A stretch of 25,018 bases of DNA from assembly GCA_964407525.1 (NCBI GenBank), contig CAYOWC010000037.1, positions 1 through 25,018 of the forward strand, given 5' to 3'. Source of the stretch: DUZB01 sp964407525. GTDB taxonomy: Bacteria > Desulfobacterota > DSM-4660 > Desulfatiglandales > Desulfatiglandaceae. Both the position numbers and the translations under genes were made by a program. Below the pieces are notes generated by a model. That model was not told where the DNA came from and made no database searches. It was given only the letters and a program-made list of their open reading frames with translations. Below are positions 1 through 7,915 of this stretch, in pieces (within the stretch, counting starts at the first letter, position 1; every line of letters begins with the position of its first letter).

Positions 1-27
1 GCTAAGAAATTGTCGTCTCTTTATCAT
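1..27 (-). CDS. dsrO: Start of DsrO (twin-arginine ferredoxin-like subunit), partial
   Basis: Reading the minus strand from an ATG at 27-25 gives MIKRRQFLS before the window edge. This matches the twin-arginine export pattern (R-R-x-F-L) expected at the start of DsrO, the periplasmic iron-sulfur subunit of the DsrMKJOP complex. The position, next in line after dsrM, dsrK and dsrJ on the same strand, is where dsrO normally lies. No strong ribosome binding site is visible (only a weak AAGA-type stretch just upstream). About 150 bases of repeats separate it from dsrJ, more than is usual inside this operon. Only nine codons are visible, so the call rests on context plus the RR motif; any other Tat-exported protein is possible. 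Confidence 0.55.
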
Positions 28-56
28 TCTTATGGGCTCGTGCTAAACTTTATCAG

Positions 57-98
57 GGTTCAAAGGTCCAAGGTTTAAGGTTCAGGGTTCAAGGGTTT
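57..98. repeat. Six degenerate tandem heptamers of AGGTTCA type
   Basis: Six consecutive seven-base units can be read: GGTTCAA, AGGTCCA, AGGTTTA, AGGTTCA, GGGTTCA, AGGGTTT. The same family appears in the opposite orientation near the right end (24777-24805). It lies between dsrJ and the putative dsrO. It is non-coding as far as can be seen. Confidence 0.8.
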
Positions 99-117
99 GG
101 ATTCCCGCCGTTCCCCT

Positions 118-143
118 CGTTCCCATGCTCCAGCGTGGGAATG
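118..143. repeat. REP-like imperfect palindrome
   Basis: CGTTCCCATGCT followed by a CC loop and AGCGTGGGAATG forms a 12-base-arm palindrome with two mismatches that would be G-U wobble pairs in RNA. The GTTCCCA...TGGGAA type is a common dispersed bacterial repeat. In the dsrJ-dsrO gap it could form an RNA hairpin in the dsr transcript, on either strand. No T-run follows it on the minus strand, so a simple terminator is not supported. Confidence 0.65.
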
Positions 144-177
144 TATAATCCTCCGGAAGAAATGAGTCCGGGTGCTT

Positions 178-642
178 TTATGACTTTGTGCCTCTGCGTC
201 TTTGCGTCTTTGCGCGAGAACTCGTGTGAGAAGTTTCCTTCTCGATCTGACTGGCTTTTTTTCCAGCCAGAGGCGGCGGCGCAACATGACATTCCCAACA
301 GGGGGGTGTTATATTGGAATATTCGTGGCACCGGTCACAGAAATGTTCTTTGTTTTTGTGACACCCCATGCAGGTGTCACGAAGGTTCATTCGGTATTTT
401 ACTCCATCCATGGCTGTGTAAATCAGCATCTGGTCCCGCACAACGGCTGTTCGCCAGGCGTGGAGCAGGCGCATATGGTCCGCCCGCATGAACTGCTTCG
501 ATTCGACACACTTTTTTCCCCCGGCGGGAAGCAGCAACTCGGGCAATGGTTCGTCTTGCCCGATTAAGGACCAGTAGAAAGGAAAGGTGGCAATGGCAAG
601 GAAACCTATGATGCTTGCTATGACCCAGCCGCGATTAACCAT
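178..642 (-). CDS. dsrJ: DsrJ, trihaem cytochrome c of the DsrMKJOP complex
   Basis: Periplasmic, membrane-anchored trihaem cytochrome c that works with DsrMKOP in electron exchange between the quinone pool/periplasm and cytoplasmic sulfite reduction. The 154-residue product has an N-terminal membrane anchor (about residues 6-26) and three CxxCH haem motifs at 91-95, 102-106 and 115-119. Cys45 lies where characterised DsrJ proteins have the cysteine that can ligate one haem (established for the purple sulfur bacterium protein). The start is ATG 642 with AGAGG five bases upstream; it begins 8 bases after the dsrK stop. Oddity: the last 20 or so residues (basic, ending RRRGTKS) are encoded by a tandem repeat copy at 181-240, so the native C-terminus has probably been replaced or extended by the repeat. 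Family assignment is confident; function of the modified tail is unknown. Confidence 0.9.
   Translation of the reverse strand: MVNRGWVIASIIGFLAIATFPFYWSLIGQDEPLPELLLPAGGKKCVESKQFMRADHMRLLHAWRTAVVRDQMLIYTAMDGVKYRMNLRDTCMGCHKNKEHFCDRCHEYSNITPPCWECHVAPPPLAGKKASQIEKETSHTSSRAKTQRRRGTKS
191..240. repeat. Octamer repeat YCTYTGCG x3 plus conserved tail, copy A
   Basis: Three octamers (CCTCTGCG, TCTTTGCG, TCTTTGCG) at 191-214 are followed 17 bases later by AAGTTTC (231-237). Copy B at 18913-18963 has the same three-octamer block and the same spacing to AAGTTTC. Copy A overlaps the 3' end of dsrJ. Confidence 0.8.
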
Positions 643-650
643 TCAAACCT

Positions 651-2267
651 CTATCCTTTATTGTTGGGTCCACTCGGCAGCTCTTCTCCTCTAAGATCCA
701 GGGTCCTTGGGATTTCCCCTTTCATGACAAGGGCGTTTCCAAGAAGTTCATGAACCCCTGTCACTTCTATCTCAGGCACCCAGTATTCCATGAGAGGGGG
801 CAGGGCCGCCCTGTCTATGGCGCAGATGCAGGCGAGGGTATTCACAGCGTGCTTTTTCTGCACATGTTTCACAGCGCTGGCTCTCGCGAAACCACCCCGC
901 ATTCTCAACTCCATGTTTTCTCCTGCGTGAAGACCGGCCCCGCTTCCACAGCAGAAGGTCTGTTCGCGGATGGTTTCTTCCGGCATTTCAAAGAAATTAT
1001 TGCAGGCATGATGCAGGAGGTAACGGGGTTCTTCCAGCATGCCCATTCCTCTTGCCACGTTGCACGAATCATGAAAAGTGACGCGGCGGTGATCATTCCT
1101 TGAAGGGTCGAGAGTCAGTTTTCCATGGTTTATCAGGTCGGCTGTGAATTCACAGATATGGACGGCCCCAGTGGATGCCGCGTATTCAAATCGAGTCCCT
1201 GTCACCGGAGATACCGGGGTTTCCAGGAAATCGGGGGGGCCGTTCATGGTTCCCATGTACTGGTGAAAGACCCGCCACATATGACCGCATTCTCCCCCAA
1301 TGATGTATTTTACGCCTAATCTTTCGGCTTCAGCGTAGATTTTTGCGTTCAGCAGTTCGGCCACGTCATGACTGGTGAAAAACCCGAAATTTCCTCCTTC
1401 GGCGGCATAGGAGGACCAGGTGTAATCCAGGTCCATCTCATGAAACAGCATCAAATATCCCATGCAGGTAAAAATGCCCGGGTCGGCATAAAAATCACCG
1501 GAAGAGGTAACAAAAAGGATTTCCGCTCCTTTGCGGTTGATGGATGGTTCTATCTTGATTCCGGTAATCTCTTCCAGATCATCGCACAGGAAATCGATTG
1601 ATTCTTTGAACGTCTGGGGTTCCATCCCGATATGGTTCCCGATACGGTGACACTTGGCAACAGCGGCTGCAATCCAGTCGATGTTGAGCCCCAGCAGGTT
1701 GAGCAGTTCGCGGCCCAGGATCGTGATTTCCGCCGTATCGATTCCATAAGGGCAGAAAAGGGAGCAACGTCGGCATTCCGTGCACTGAAAAAAATAGGAC
1801 CACCACTCTTTCAGGACCTGTTCCGTAAGGTCGCGGGCGCCCACCATTTTTCCCATAAGTTTTCCGGCCAGGGTGAAATTGTTCCGATAGACGGACCTGA
1901 GCAGTTCCGCACGAAGTACAGGCATATTTTTGGGATCACCCGACCCGATGAAAAAGTGGCATTTGTCAGCGCAGGCCCCACATCGGACACAGATATCCAT
2001 GAAAAGCTGTAGGGATCGAAACCGCTCTATCCGCTCTTTAAGGCCTTTCAGGATAATTTCTTTCCAGTTTTCCGGAAGCTTCCAGTCGTCATCCTCCACG
2101 CGCCAGTCCCGCGGGTTCGGCATGTGGACTGCTTCTATGTCCCTGCCTCGCGCCGCATGGCAGAAAACGCCTTCCCGGAGGGCAGCAGGAGTATCCATCC
2201 ATCGGGTTTCAGGAAGACTATAGTCGATGGCGGCTATTTCTTCGGGGGAGGGGAGTTTACCTGCCAA
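651..2267 (-). CDS. dsrK: DsrK, HdrD-like iron-sulfur catalytic subunit
   Basis: Cytoplasm-facing subunit of DsrMKJOP, related to the catalytic subunit HdrD of heterodisulfide reductase, proposed to reduce the DsrC trisulfide/disulfide. The 538 residues carry two classic [4Fe-4S] motifs: C93-x2-C96-x2-C99-x3-C103 and C162-x2-C165-x2-C168-x3-C172 followed by Pro. A CCG-type domain follows (HDSC around 399-402 and CCG at 439-441), which in this family holds the special [4Fe-4S] cluster of the active site. The chosen start is TTG at 2267-2265, preceded by AGGAG inside the end of dsrM; there is no in-frame ATG before codon 24, and that later start would remove conserved-looking N-terminal sequence. 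It follows dsrM by 6 bases and precedes dsrJ by 8, an operon arrangement. Size and motifs fit the family. Confidence 0.93.
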   Translation of the reverse strand: MAGKLPSPEEIAAIDYSLPETRWMDTPAALREGVFCHAARGRDIEAVHMPNPRDWRVEDDDWKLPENWKEIILKGLKERIERFRSLQLFMDICVRCGACADKCHFFIGSGDPKNMPVLRAELLRSVYRNNFTLAGKLMGKMVGARDLTEQVLKEWWSYFFQCTECRRCSLFCPYGIDTAEITILGRELLNLLGLNIDWIAAAVAKCHRIGNHIGMEPQTFKESIDFLCDDLEEITGIKIEPSINRKGAEILFVTSSGDFYADPGIFTCMGYLMLFHEMDLDYTWSSYAAEGGNFGFFTSHDVAELLNAKIYAEAERLGVKYIIGGECGHMWRVFHQYMGTMNGPPDFLETPVSPVTGTRFEYAASTGAVHICEFTADLINHGKLTLDPSRNDHRRVTFHDSCNVARGMGMLEEPRYLLHHACNNFFEMPEETIREQTFCCGSGAGLHAGENMELRMRGGFARASAVKHVQKKHAVNTLACICAIDRAALPPLMEYWVPEIEVTGVHELLGNALVMKGEIPRTLDLRGEELPSGPNNKG

Positions 2268-2273
2268 TATGTT

Positions 2274-3293
2274 TTACTCCTTGTCTTTAGGGGATGCTGG
2301 ATCCTCGTCCAGAGGGATTCCCGCCTCCACCATTTTTTCTCGGAACTGGTTTTCCCAGTCTGCATATTTGTGATAATCGGCCGGTTTGTTCCAGGGATTG
2401 CGATGAAAAGAGGCTCGATTATTGTTGGTAAGATTACGGGTAGGAGAAAAAAACAGGCCGGCCGCGTGCATCAGTTTGCTGAAAGGAAAATAGGCTGCCA
2501 GGGAACATACGAGAAAAAAGTGAATAAAAAAAAGGACGCCGATCCCATCGGGTACTGACGGGCGGAAGGTGATAAAACCCATGGCCAGTTCTTTGACGCT
2601 CGTGGTATCGATGCCGTCCACATAGCGCATCAACACGCCGGTGGTGGCGATGGCCATGATCAAAAAAAGGGGAAAATAATCGTTTAAGAGGGAGATGTAC
2701 CGAAGCTTCGGGATAAAGATCCTCCTTGCAAAAAGCAACGTGACTGCTGCCAATAAGAGCAGGCCGCTCATCATGACCTGAGGAATGCCTATCTCGAACC
2801 ATCCGTCCAGGTTCTGTACGAGCCTTACGGGAGCCGGCACGGGATTGGTGAAAAAGTGCAGATGCCGGAACAGGGTTGTGAGCAGGGCATAATGGAAGGC
2901 GATGGCAAATAGCCAAAGCCATTTGGCCGAGGCATAGGAAACCGGCTGTAGATCGGTCTGTGGGCGCAGACTTAAGTTTCGAAAAAGAGATCGGAAAAGG
3001 AAAATTTCTGATGAAATGCGGAGAATTGCCTGAAAGGTAGTAAACGGATTGTCCATCCAGGAATGTTGTATCCAGCCAAGGCTCTTCTGTTGGCCACCGG
3101 TAGTGGGTATCCTGAACGGGTTAGGGGCGGTGGACCATTTTATCAGACGATGGATGAATCCGGTAAAAAAAAGAATGGCAGCGAGATAGGGTATGACGAT
3201 GCCGAAAAGGCTGGTGAGTCCAAGGCCCTGGACCCCCGTCCAGGAGATCAGGATGAGGAGTATTACTGCAATCAGCGCGTACGGCAGCCCCAT
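2274..3293 (-). CDS. dsrM: DsrM, membrane haem b subunit
   Basis: Integral membrane diheme cytochrome b of the NarI/HdrE type that exchanges electrons with menaquinone and passes them to DsrK. The 339-residue protein has about six hydrophobic segments (near 3-23, 28-48, 123-146, 174-194, 209-229 and 251-275). It also has family-typical stretches such as FRIPTTGGQQKSL near 60-72 and FLFRSLFRN near 97-105, and a hydrophilic cytoplasmic tail. Histidines within membrane segments are available as haem ligands. It is the first gene of the dsrMKJ(O) set, with ATG at 3293 and only a weak GGTGA ribosome site. A sigma70-like promoter is seen 240 bases upstream. Assignment is firm from sequence plus the neighbouring dsrK and dsrJ. 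Confidence 0.92.
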   Translation of the reverse strand: MGLPYALIAVILLILISWTGVQGLGLTSLFGIVIPYLAAILFFTGFIHRLIKWSTAPNPFRIPTTGGQQKSLGWIQHSWMDNPFTTFQAILRISSEIFLFRSLFRNLSLRPQTDLQPVSYASAKWLWLFAIAFHYALLTTLFRHLHFFTNPVPAPVRLVQNLDGWFEIGIPQVMMSGLLLLAAVTLLFARRIFIPKLRYISLLNDYFPLFLIMAIATTGVLMRYVDGIDTTSVKELAMGFITFRPSVPDGIGVLFFIHFFLVCSLAAYFPFSKLMHAAGLFFSPTRNLTNNNRASFHRNPWNKPADYHKYADWENQFREKMVEAGIPLDEDPASPKDKE

Positions 3294-3338
3294 GATATCA
3301 CCAGCTTCAACAGTTGTATTATACTCAAAAGACGCAAT

Positions 3339-3352
3339 TAGCGGTTAGCGGT
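3339..3352. repeat. Tandem TTAGCGG heptamer pair
   Basis: Two adjacent TTAGCGG units followed by a partial third (TTACATA). Period 7, like other repeat families in this window. It lies in the dsrM leader, about 50 bases upstream of the start codon. Confidence 0.6.
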
Positions 3353-3463
3353 TACATAGCCGCACAAAATCAGTGATTTAGGGCGCAATGGGTAAGCATC
3401 AAAAAGTGAGAATACCAACATGGAAAAAAGTCATTCAAATGATTGAGATCTCTAAGTTAACAG

Positions 3464-3487
3464 CTAAAAGCTAATTGCAGCTTTTAG
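3464..3487. other. Perfect 9-bp hairpin in the dsrM leader
   Basis: CTAAAAGCT, a six-base loop AATTGC, then AGCTTTTAG form a perfect inverted repeat. The left flank can also be read as heptamers of AGCTAAN type. No T-run follows on either strand, so it is not a standard terminator; it would be transcribed in the long 5' leader of dsrM. Confidence 0.55.
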
Positions 3488-3535
3488 GTTATACTGAAAA
3501 CTCCGAATGTAGTTTTTTCCCTATTTTCCATACGG

Positions 3536-3564
3536 ATAGTAAAAGGATTTAAAATGGGTGTCAA
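3536..3564 (-). promoter_or_regulatory. Candidate sigma70 promoter for dsrMKJ(O)
   Basis: On the minus strand TTGACA (3564-3559) is followed after exactly 17 bases by TACTAT (3541-3536). The only downstream gene on this strand is dsrM, giving a leader of roughly 240 bases. This is a match to consensus seen directly; activity is inferred. Confidence 0.5.
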
Positions 3565-3625
3565 GGTACAAAGGGCGAAAACAAGGAACTCTTAATGGAA
3601 GGGGCTGGCCGACTCTTGCCAGGTT

Positions 3626-4267
3626 TTAGATCCGGTTTACCATATCTTTTAAAACAGCCGGAACTTCCTCCATATTTTCGACCTTATAAGGAGTTTTGAG
3701 CGTATTGTCTCTGAAGGCGATAAATGGTACATTCGCCGCCTCGGCGGTTTCATAATCCACCCTGGAGTCTCCAATATAGGCCACTTCCGTCTTGTGAAGG
3801 TCGAAGAAATTGAGGATCTTAAAGAGGGCTTCCGGATGGGGCTTTGGATATTTTACATCCAGCGAAGATACCACGATTTCAAAAAACTCCGTAAGTTCGT
3901 TCTTCTCCAACACTTCATTAATGGTGTTGCTTCGGTTTGTGGCTATTGCAAGTCGGTAATTGATTCGCAAATATTTCAGCAGTTTTTTTAGCCCCGGTTC
4001 GATGATCATATCCTTTATGAAGGGGCTGTATTTCATTTGTAAACGATATTTCTCTGCTTCCTCAAAAAAATCCGTTTTTCTGAAAATATGTTTTACCGAT
4101 TCAGTCCCAGTTGCCATATGAACAAAAGCGATCTCTTCTTCATCCATTAGGGGAAGGCCGAAGTGGTCAAGCATATGATTATAAAAGTTGACATTTGCCA
4201 TTTTGGAATCAAACATGACACCATCGCAGTCAAAAATAACTGCTGATATTTTTTTTTCTTTTCCCAT
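3626..4267 (-). CDS. HAD-superfamily phosphatase, phosphoglycolate phosphatase-like
   Basis: Predicted cytoplasmic phosphatase of 213 residues. Haloacid dehalogenase motifs are in order: FDCDGVMFDS (residues 12-21; the first Asp is the nucleophile, the second the acid/base), IATNRS (about 108-113, motif II Ser/Thr), KPHPE (about 141-145, motif III Lys) and YIGDSRVDYETA (about 163-174, motif IV acidic pair binding Mg2+). The helical cap between motifs I and II is the type found in the PGP/Gph group. The start ATG overlaps the stop of the upstream sensor kinase gene by one base (TAATG), so translation is probably coupled. The substrate cannot be told; phosphoglycolate, a sugar phosphate or a nucleotide are all possible. 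A signalling link to the kinase is context only. Confidence 0.85.
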   Translation of the reverse strand: MGKEKKISAVIFDCDGVMFDSKMANVNFYNHMLDHFGLPLMDEEEIAFVHMATGTESVKHIFRKTDFFEEAEKYRLQMKYSPFIKDMIIEPGLKKLLKYLRINYRLAIATNRSNTINEVLEKNELTEFFEIVVSSLDVKYPKPHPEALFKILNFFDLHKTEVAYIGDSRVDYETAEAANVPFIAFRDNTLKTPYKVENMEEVPAVLKDMVNRI

Positions 4268-6195
4268 TAATTTTTATCCAGTGCAGCTTTAATTTTATCT
4301 GATAATATACCAATCTTAAACGGTTTTTGAATGAAATCGCAACATCCTCGATTCAAAATTTCAGAGACCTCTCCATCAATACCATATCCGCTTGAGAGAA
4401 TGACTTTCACTTTGGAATCCATTTCCTTCAATCTGTCAAATACTTCCCCGCCTCCCAGGCCGGGCATAATCATATCGAGGATCACGAGGTCGATTTCCGA
4501 TCCTTTTTCTGTATATATGGACAAGGCGTCGTTTCCGTTTTCAGCTGTGAAACACACGTATCCTATTTTTTTAAGCATTTCCCTGGTGACATCAATAACC
4601 CATTTTTCATCTTCCACAAAGAGGATGGTACCTTTGCCTTTTTGAAGCAATTGCGGTGGTTTTTGCTGCACATTTTCGCTTTTTTCGGAAGCGGGCAAAT
4701 AAATATCAAATTGTGTTCCCTTCCCTTTTTCGCTTTTAACGGAGATGGCCCCTTCATGATCTTTGATTGCAGTGTAAGCGGAAGCAAGTCCCAGCCCTGT
4801 TCCGACACCCGGCTCTTTTGTTGTAAAGAATGGATCAAATATTTTTTCCAAAGTCTCGTTATCCATGCCCGACCCTGTATCGGCTATGGAAATCTGAACA
4901 TATTTTCCGGCATTAAGGCCGTAAGACATGGCAGCGTCGTCTTTCAGCATGAGATTCCTTGTTTGAATATGGAGGTCTCCGCTCTTTCCCATGGCTTGCC
5001 AGGCATTCACATACATGTTCAGCAGGGTTTGTTCAACCTGGCTTGTGTCTGCGTCCACCGGCCAGATGTTTTCTGCAAGTCTTCTGTGGAGAACAATCTC
5101 TTTTTTTGTGCGGCTGAAAAATTCCGAACTTTGCTTCACCAGCCAGTTAAGGTCAATTGTCTTTACATTCCGCGCTCCCCCCTTGGCAAGCCCCAGAAGT
5201 TGGCGAGTAAGCCCGGACCCGCTCCTGACATATTCTTCAACCGTTTTTAACTTCTCATGATGTCGTTGTCCCAGACCCTTCTCTAATAGCATCAGGGATA
5301 CGTTCCCCTGGATTGCCATGAGAAGATTATTGAAATTATGCGCGATTCCTCCCGCAAGCGTTCCCAGAGCCTCCATCTTTTTTGCCTGTACAAGTTGTTC
5401 AGCCATCCTCAGTTTATCTGTAACATCGGTTAAAATGATAATGGTTGTGGAAAGGTTGTCATTAACCACAGGAAGGATGCTGAGCGAAATTTTATGACTA
5501 TTCAAGGTTATTGGGGAGCCACGAAAAATCGGTGTGGGATTTTGCGGTATCTTCGCGACCATTTTCTCGATCTCTGCACACTCCTTGCCGGTGAGAATAT
5601 GGGAAATAGGGATCCCAAGCAGCTTTTCTTCGGGTATTCCCACTAACGAGATTGCTTTTGCATTCGCGTAAATAATTTTACTACTGGAAGTTACTTCTAT
5701 GATACCATCCGACATGGTTTCCAGAATGGTTTCAAAATGTCTTTTTACGGATAGGAGTTCTTCGGTGATAGCCCTTGCAGAGTTGAATTTTCCTCCTATC
5801 ACTTTCCCCGAAGCGCACCTGGAGGCTGCAGTATCAGGATTTTCAATGACGAAAAGGATGTTGTCAGCCATTTCCGCAATAGGCCCTTTGGCTATGCACG
5901 CGTCTACTCCGATTTCAGCGAGATTGATTTTTTCTTCCGCAACCGTGCTTGACAGGATAACGACATACGTTTTACTTAGTCTTTCCATGCCTCTAATAAT
6001 CTTACACATTTTGATGCCACTGATATTGGGCATGACCATGTCTACGAAAATGATGTCGGGAGTATGGGTTTTGAGAATATCAAGAGCGGAAATGCCATCT
6101 TTTGCGGTTAGGACGACGTACTGGTCGCTCGGGAGTAAATCGACCACAAACTCCAAAATAAGTACGTCGTTATCAATGACTAAAATCTCTTTCAT
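4267..6195 (-). CDS. Hybrid sensor histidine kinase: receiver-PAS-kinase-receiver
   Basis: A 642-residue cytoplasmic signalling protein with no membrane segment. Domains: N-terminal receiver (about 1-120; acidic pocket D8/D10, phosphoacceptor D52, K103); a PAS sensor domain (about 148-260); a HisKA dimerisation domain with phosphorylatable H286 in AGGIAHNFNN; a HATPase domain with an N box around 390-402, G1 near 437-444 and the GTGLGLA lid/G2 near 465-471; and a C-terminal receiver (about 520-642; D574, K624). The double-receiver layout suggests it takes phosphoryl input from another kinase through the N-terminal receiver. It starts 17 bases after gspE, so it is likely co-transcribed with the secretion genes and coupled to the HAD gene. 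No DNA-binding output domain is present. Signal and output are unknown. Confidence 0.9.
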   Translation of the reverse strand: MKEILVIDNDVLILEFVVDLLPSDQYVVLTAKDGISALDILKTHTPDIIFVDMVMPNISGIKMCKIIRGMERLSKTYVVILSSTVAEEKINLAEIGVDACIAKGPIAEMADNILFVIENPDTAASRCASGKVIGGKFNSARAITEELLSVKRHFETILETMSDGIIEVTSSSKIIYANAKAISLVGIPEEKLLGIPISHILTGKECAEIEKMVAKIPQNPTPIFRGSPITLNSHKISLSILPVVNDNLSTTIIILTDVTDKLRMAEQLVQAKKMEALGTLAGGIAHNFNNLLMAIQGNVSLMLLEKGLGQRHHEKLKTVEEYVRSGSGLTRQLLGLAKGGARNVKTIDLNWLVKQSSEFFSRTKKEIVLHRRLAENIWPVDADTSQVEQTLLNMYVNAWQAMGKSGDLHIQTRNLMLKDDAAMSYGLNAGKYVQISIADTGSGMDNETLEKIFDPFFTTKEPGVGTGLGLASAYTAIKDHEGAISVKSEKGKGTQFDIYLPASEKSENVQQKPPQLLQKGKGTILFVEDEKWVIDVTREMLKKIGYVCFTAENGNDALSIYTEKGSEIDLVILDMIMPGLGGGEVFDRLKEMDSKVKVILSSGYGIDGEVSEILNRGCCDFIQKPFKIGILSDKIKAALDKN

Positions 6196-6212
6196 CGTAT
6201 ACTTGTCTCCCT

Positions 6213-7907
6213 TTACTGGTAGGTCACTCTGAACACTTCTTCCACAGTGGTTACTCCCTCTAACAATTTTCTTGCACCATCCTGACGCAATGTGGACATT
6301 CCCTGTTTTATTGCCAGCCTCTTTATGGCATTGGAGTCTGGAGTTTTCAAAATGAGATTCTTGATCTTTTCATCCAGGACCATGATTTCAAAAATTCCGG
6401 TCCTGCCTTTGAATCCCGTATTCAGGCACGCTGAACAGCCCCTTCCACGATACACCTCTTTCCCTCTCAGCATTTCCGGGCTGATTCCGATATTTTGAAG
6501 GGTCTCCGGATCTGGTATATAGGACTCTCTGCAATTTTCACAAATAACACGGACCAGCCGCTGAGCTATGATGGCGGTTACTGAAGACGTAACCAGAAAA
6601 GGTTCAATGCCCATATCAATAAGCCGCGTAACGGCGCTTGCCGAATCATTGGTGTGAAGGGTAGAAAAAACCAGATGGCCCGTCAAGGCTGATTGAATGG
6701 CAATTTCGGCGGTCTCCAGGTCTCTGATTTCACCCACGAGGATTACATCGGGGTCCTGTCTTACGATGGAGCGAAGTCCTTTAGCAAACGTGAGACCGAT
6801 TTTGGAATTTGCCTGGATCTGGCCAATATTATCGATCTGGTATTCGATGGGATCTTCTATGGTGATAATATTAATGTCTGTTTTATTTATTGTGGACAGG
6901 GCGGCGTAAAGGGTCGTAGTTTTTCCGCTTCCCGTGGGTCCTGTTACAAGAATAATGCCGTGAGGCGTCCTGATGAGTTCATCAAAGCGGTCCAGACTTC
7001 CTTCAGGCATACCGAGATCGGTGGCTTTCAGCAAAACCTTGGTTTTGTCTAACAATCTCAGCACTACCCTTTCTCCGAAAGCTACCGGGATGGTGGAAAC
7101 CCGGATATCTACGTTTTTATCGGCGATTCTGATCTCTATGCGGCCGTCCTGAGGCAGCCTCTTTTCCGCAATATTCATGCTGGCCATAATTTTTATGCGG
7201 GAAATAAGAGCCGATTGAATATGCTTCGGGGGCGAAAGCATATCGTAGAGAATTCCGTCCACACGATATCGAATTTTCAGTTTGTGGTGCGAATGTTCAA
7301 TATGAATATCACTGGCCCTCGCTTTGACGGCCTGGGAAAGCATCAGGTTTACGAGTTTTACGACTGGTGCATCGCTCGTGTTTTCGAGGAGGTCTTCCGT
7401 GTCCCCGATTTCGGACAGTATCCTATCCGCGTCCTCTTCGTGCATGTCTTCAATAACCCGTTCAGCCGAATCACTGTTCATGTCGTAGGCGAAATTGATA
7501 ATGGAAAGAATGTCTGAATAAGGGGCAAGAACAATGTCAGGGTTGTCCATGTCCAGGAGTACACCCAGATCATCCAGTGGTTGAAAAAACAAGGGGTCAT
7601 TGATGGCAATGATCATCCCATTTGCATTTTTGATGGGGGCCATCCTGTATTTTTTTAAAAACTGGATAGGGATTTCCCTGGCAAATTCGGTGCTGAGCCC
7701 TTCGAGAGGAAGTGAGGGGGTTACCGGGATCTGAAACTGGATTCCCAGGGCATGGAGCAGGTCCGATTCCGTGATCTTTTCCTGACGGATCAGGATTTCC
7801 CCGATCCGACCGCCTTTCTCTTCCTGTATGCGCAGGGCGTCCACAACAGCATCTTCCTTGAGGTGACATTCCTTTTTCAGAATTTCGCCCAGCAATATAT
7901 GTTCCAT
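6213..7907 (-). CDS. gspE: GspE/PilB-family type II secretion ATPase
   Basis: Hexameric cytoplasmic ATPase that powers pseudopilus assembly in type II secretion. The 564 residues show an N-terminal T2SSE_N-type domain (about 1-140), Walker A GPTGSGKT at 323-330, Asp box around 350-356, Walker B DVILVGEIRD at 387-396, a His box (STLHTNDS, about 415-422), and the four-cysteine zinc motif C456/C459 and C491/C494. The zinc motif is found in GspE and PilB but the direct gspD neighbour favours GspE. It begins 8 bases after the gspD stop. No GspF, pseudopilins or GspC are in the window, so the rest of the machine must be encoded elsewhere or absent. Confidence 0.9.
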   Translation of the reverse strand: MEHILLGEILKKECHLKEDAVVDALRIQEEKGGRIGEILIRQEKITESDLLHALGIQFQIPVTPSLPLEGLSTEFAREIPIQFLKKYRMAPIKNANGMIIAINDPLFFQPLDDLGVLLDMDNPDIVLAPYSDILSIINFAYDMNSDSAERVIEDMHEEDADRILSEIGDTEDLLENTSDAPVVKLVNLMLSQAVKARASDIHIEHSHHKLKIRYRVDGILYDMLSPPKHIQSALISRIKIMASMNIAEKRLPQDGRIEIRIADKNVDIRVSTIPVAFGERVVLRLLDKTKVLLKATDLGMPEGSLDRFDELIRTPHGIILVTGPTGSGKTTTLYAALSTINKTDINIITIEDPIEYQIDNIGQIQANSKIGLTFAKGLRSIVRQDPDVILVGEIRDLETAEIAIQSALTGHLVFSTLHTNDSASAVTRLIDMGIEPFLVTSSVTAIIAQRLVRVICENCRESYIPDPETLQNIGISPEMLRGKEVYRGRGCSACLNTGFKGRTGIFEIMVLDEKIKNLILKTPDSNAIKRLAIKQGMSTLRQDGARKLLEGVTTVEEVFRVTYQ

Positions 7908-7915
7908 GGTCGCGC

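Larger units (their letters stand above)
3294..3625. other. Intergenic leader between the HAD gene and dsrM
   Basis: 332 bases without a convincing gene. It holds a minus-strand promoter candidate (3536-3564), a 9-base-stem hairpin (3464-3487), a TTAGCGG tandem pair (3339-3352) and a TATAAT-like box without a matching -35 (3318-3323, minus strand). A weak inverted repeat at 3605-3622 lies just past the HAD gene and lacks a T-run on the minus strand, so no clear terminator separates the HAD gene from the dsr genes. Confidence 0.6.

Noticed and set aside
135..567. Plus-strand frames overlapping dsrJ
   Set aside because: The minus strand encodes three CxxCH motifs in order and fits the operon; the plus frames have no motif.
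4642..5250. 202-codon plus-strand open frame antisense to the hybrid kinase
   Set aside because: Lies wholly within a kinase gene with all motifs intact on the other strand; no recognisable domain or ribosome site.
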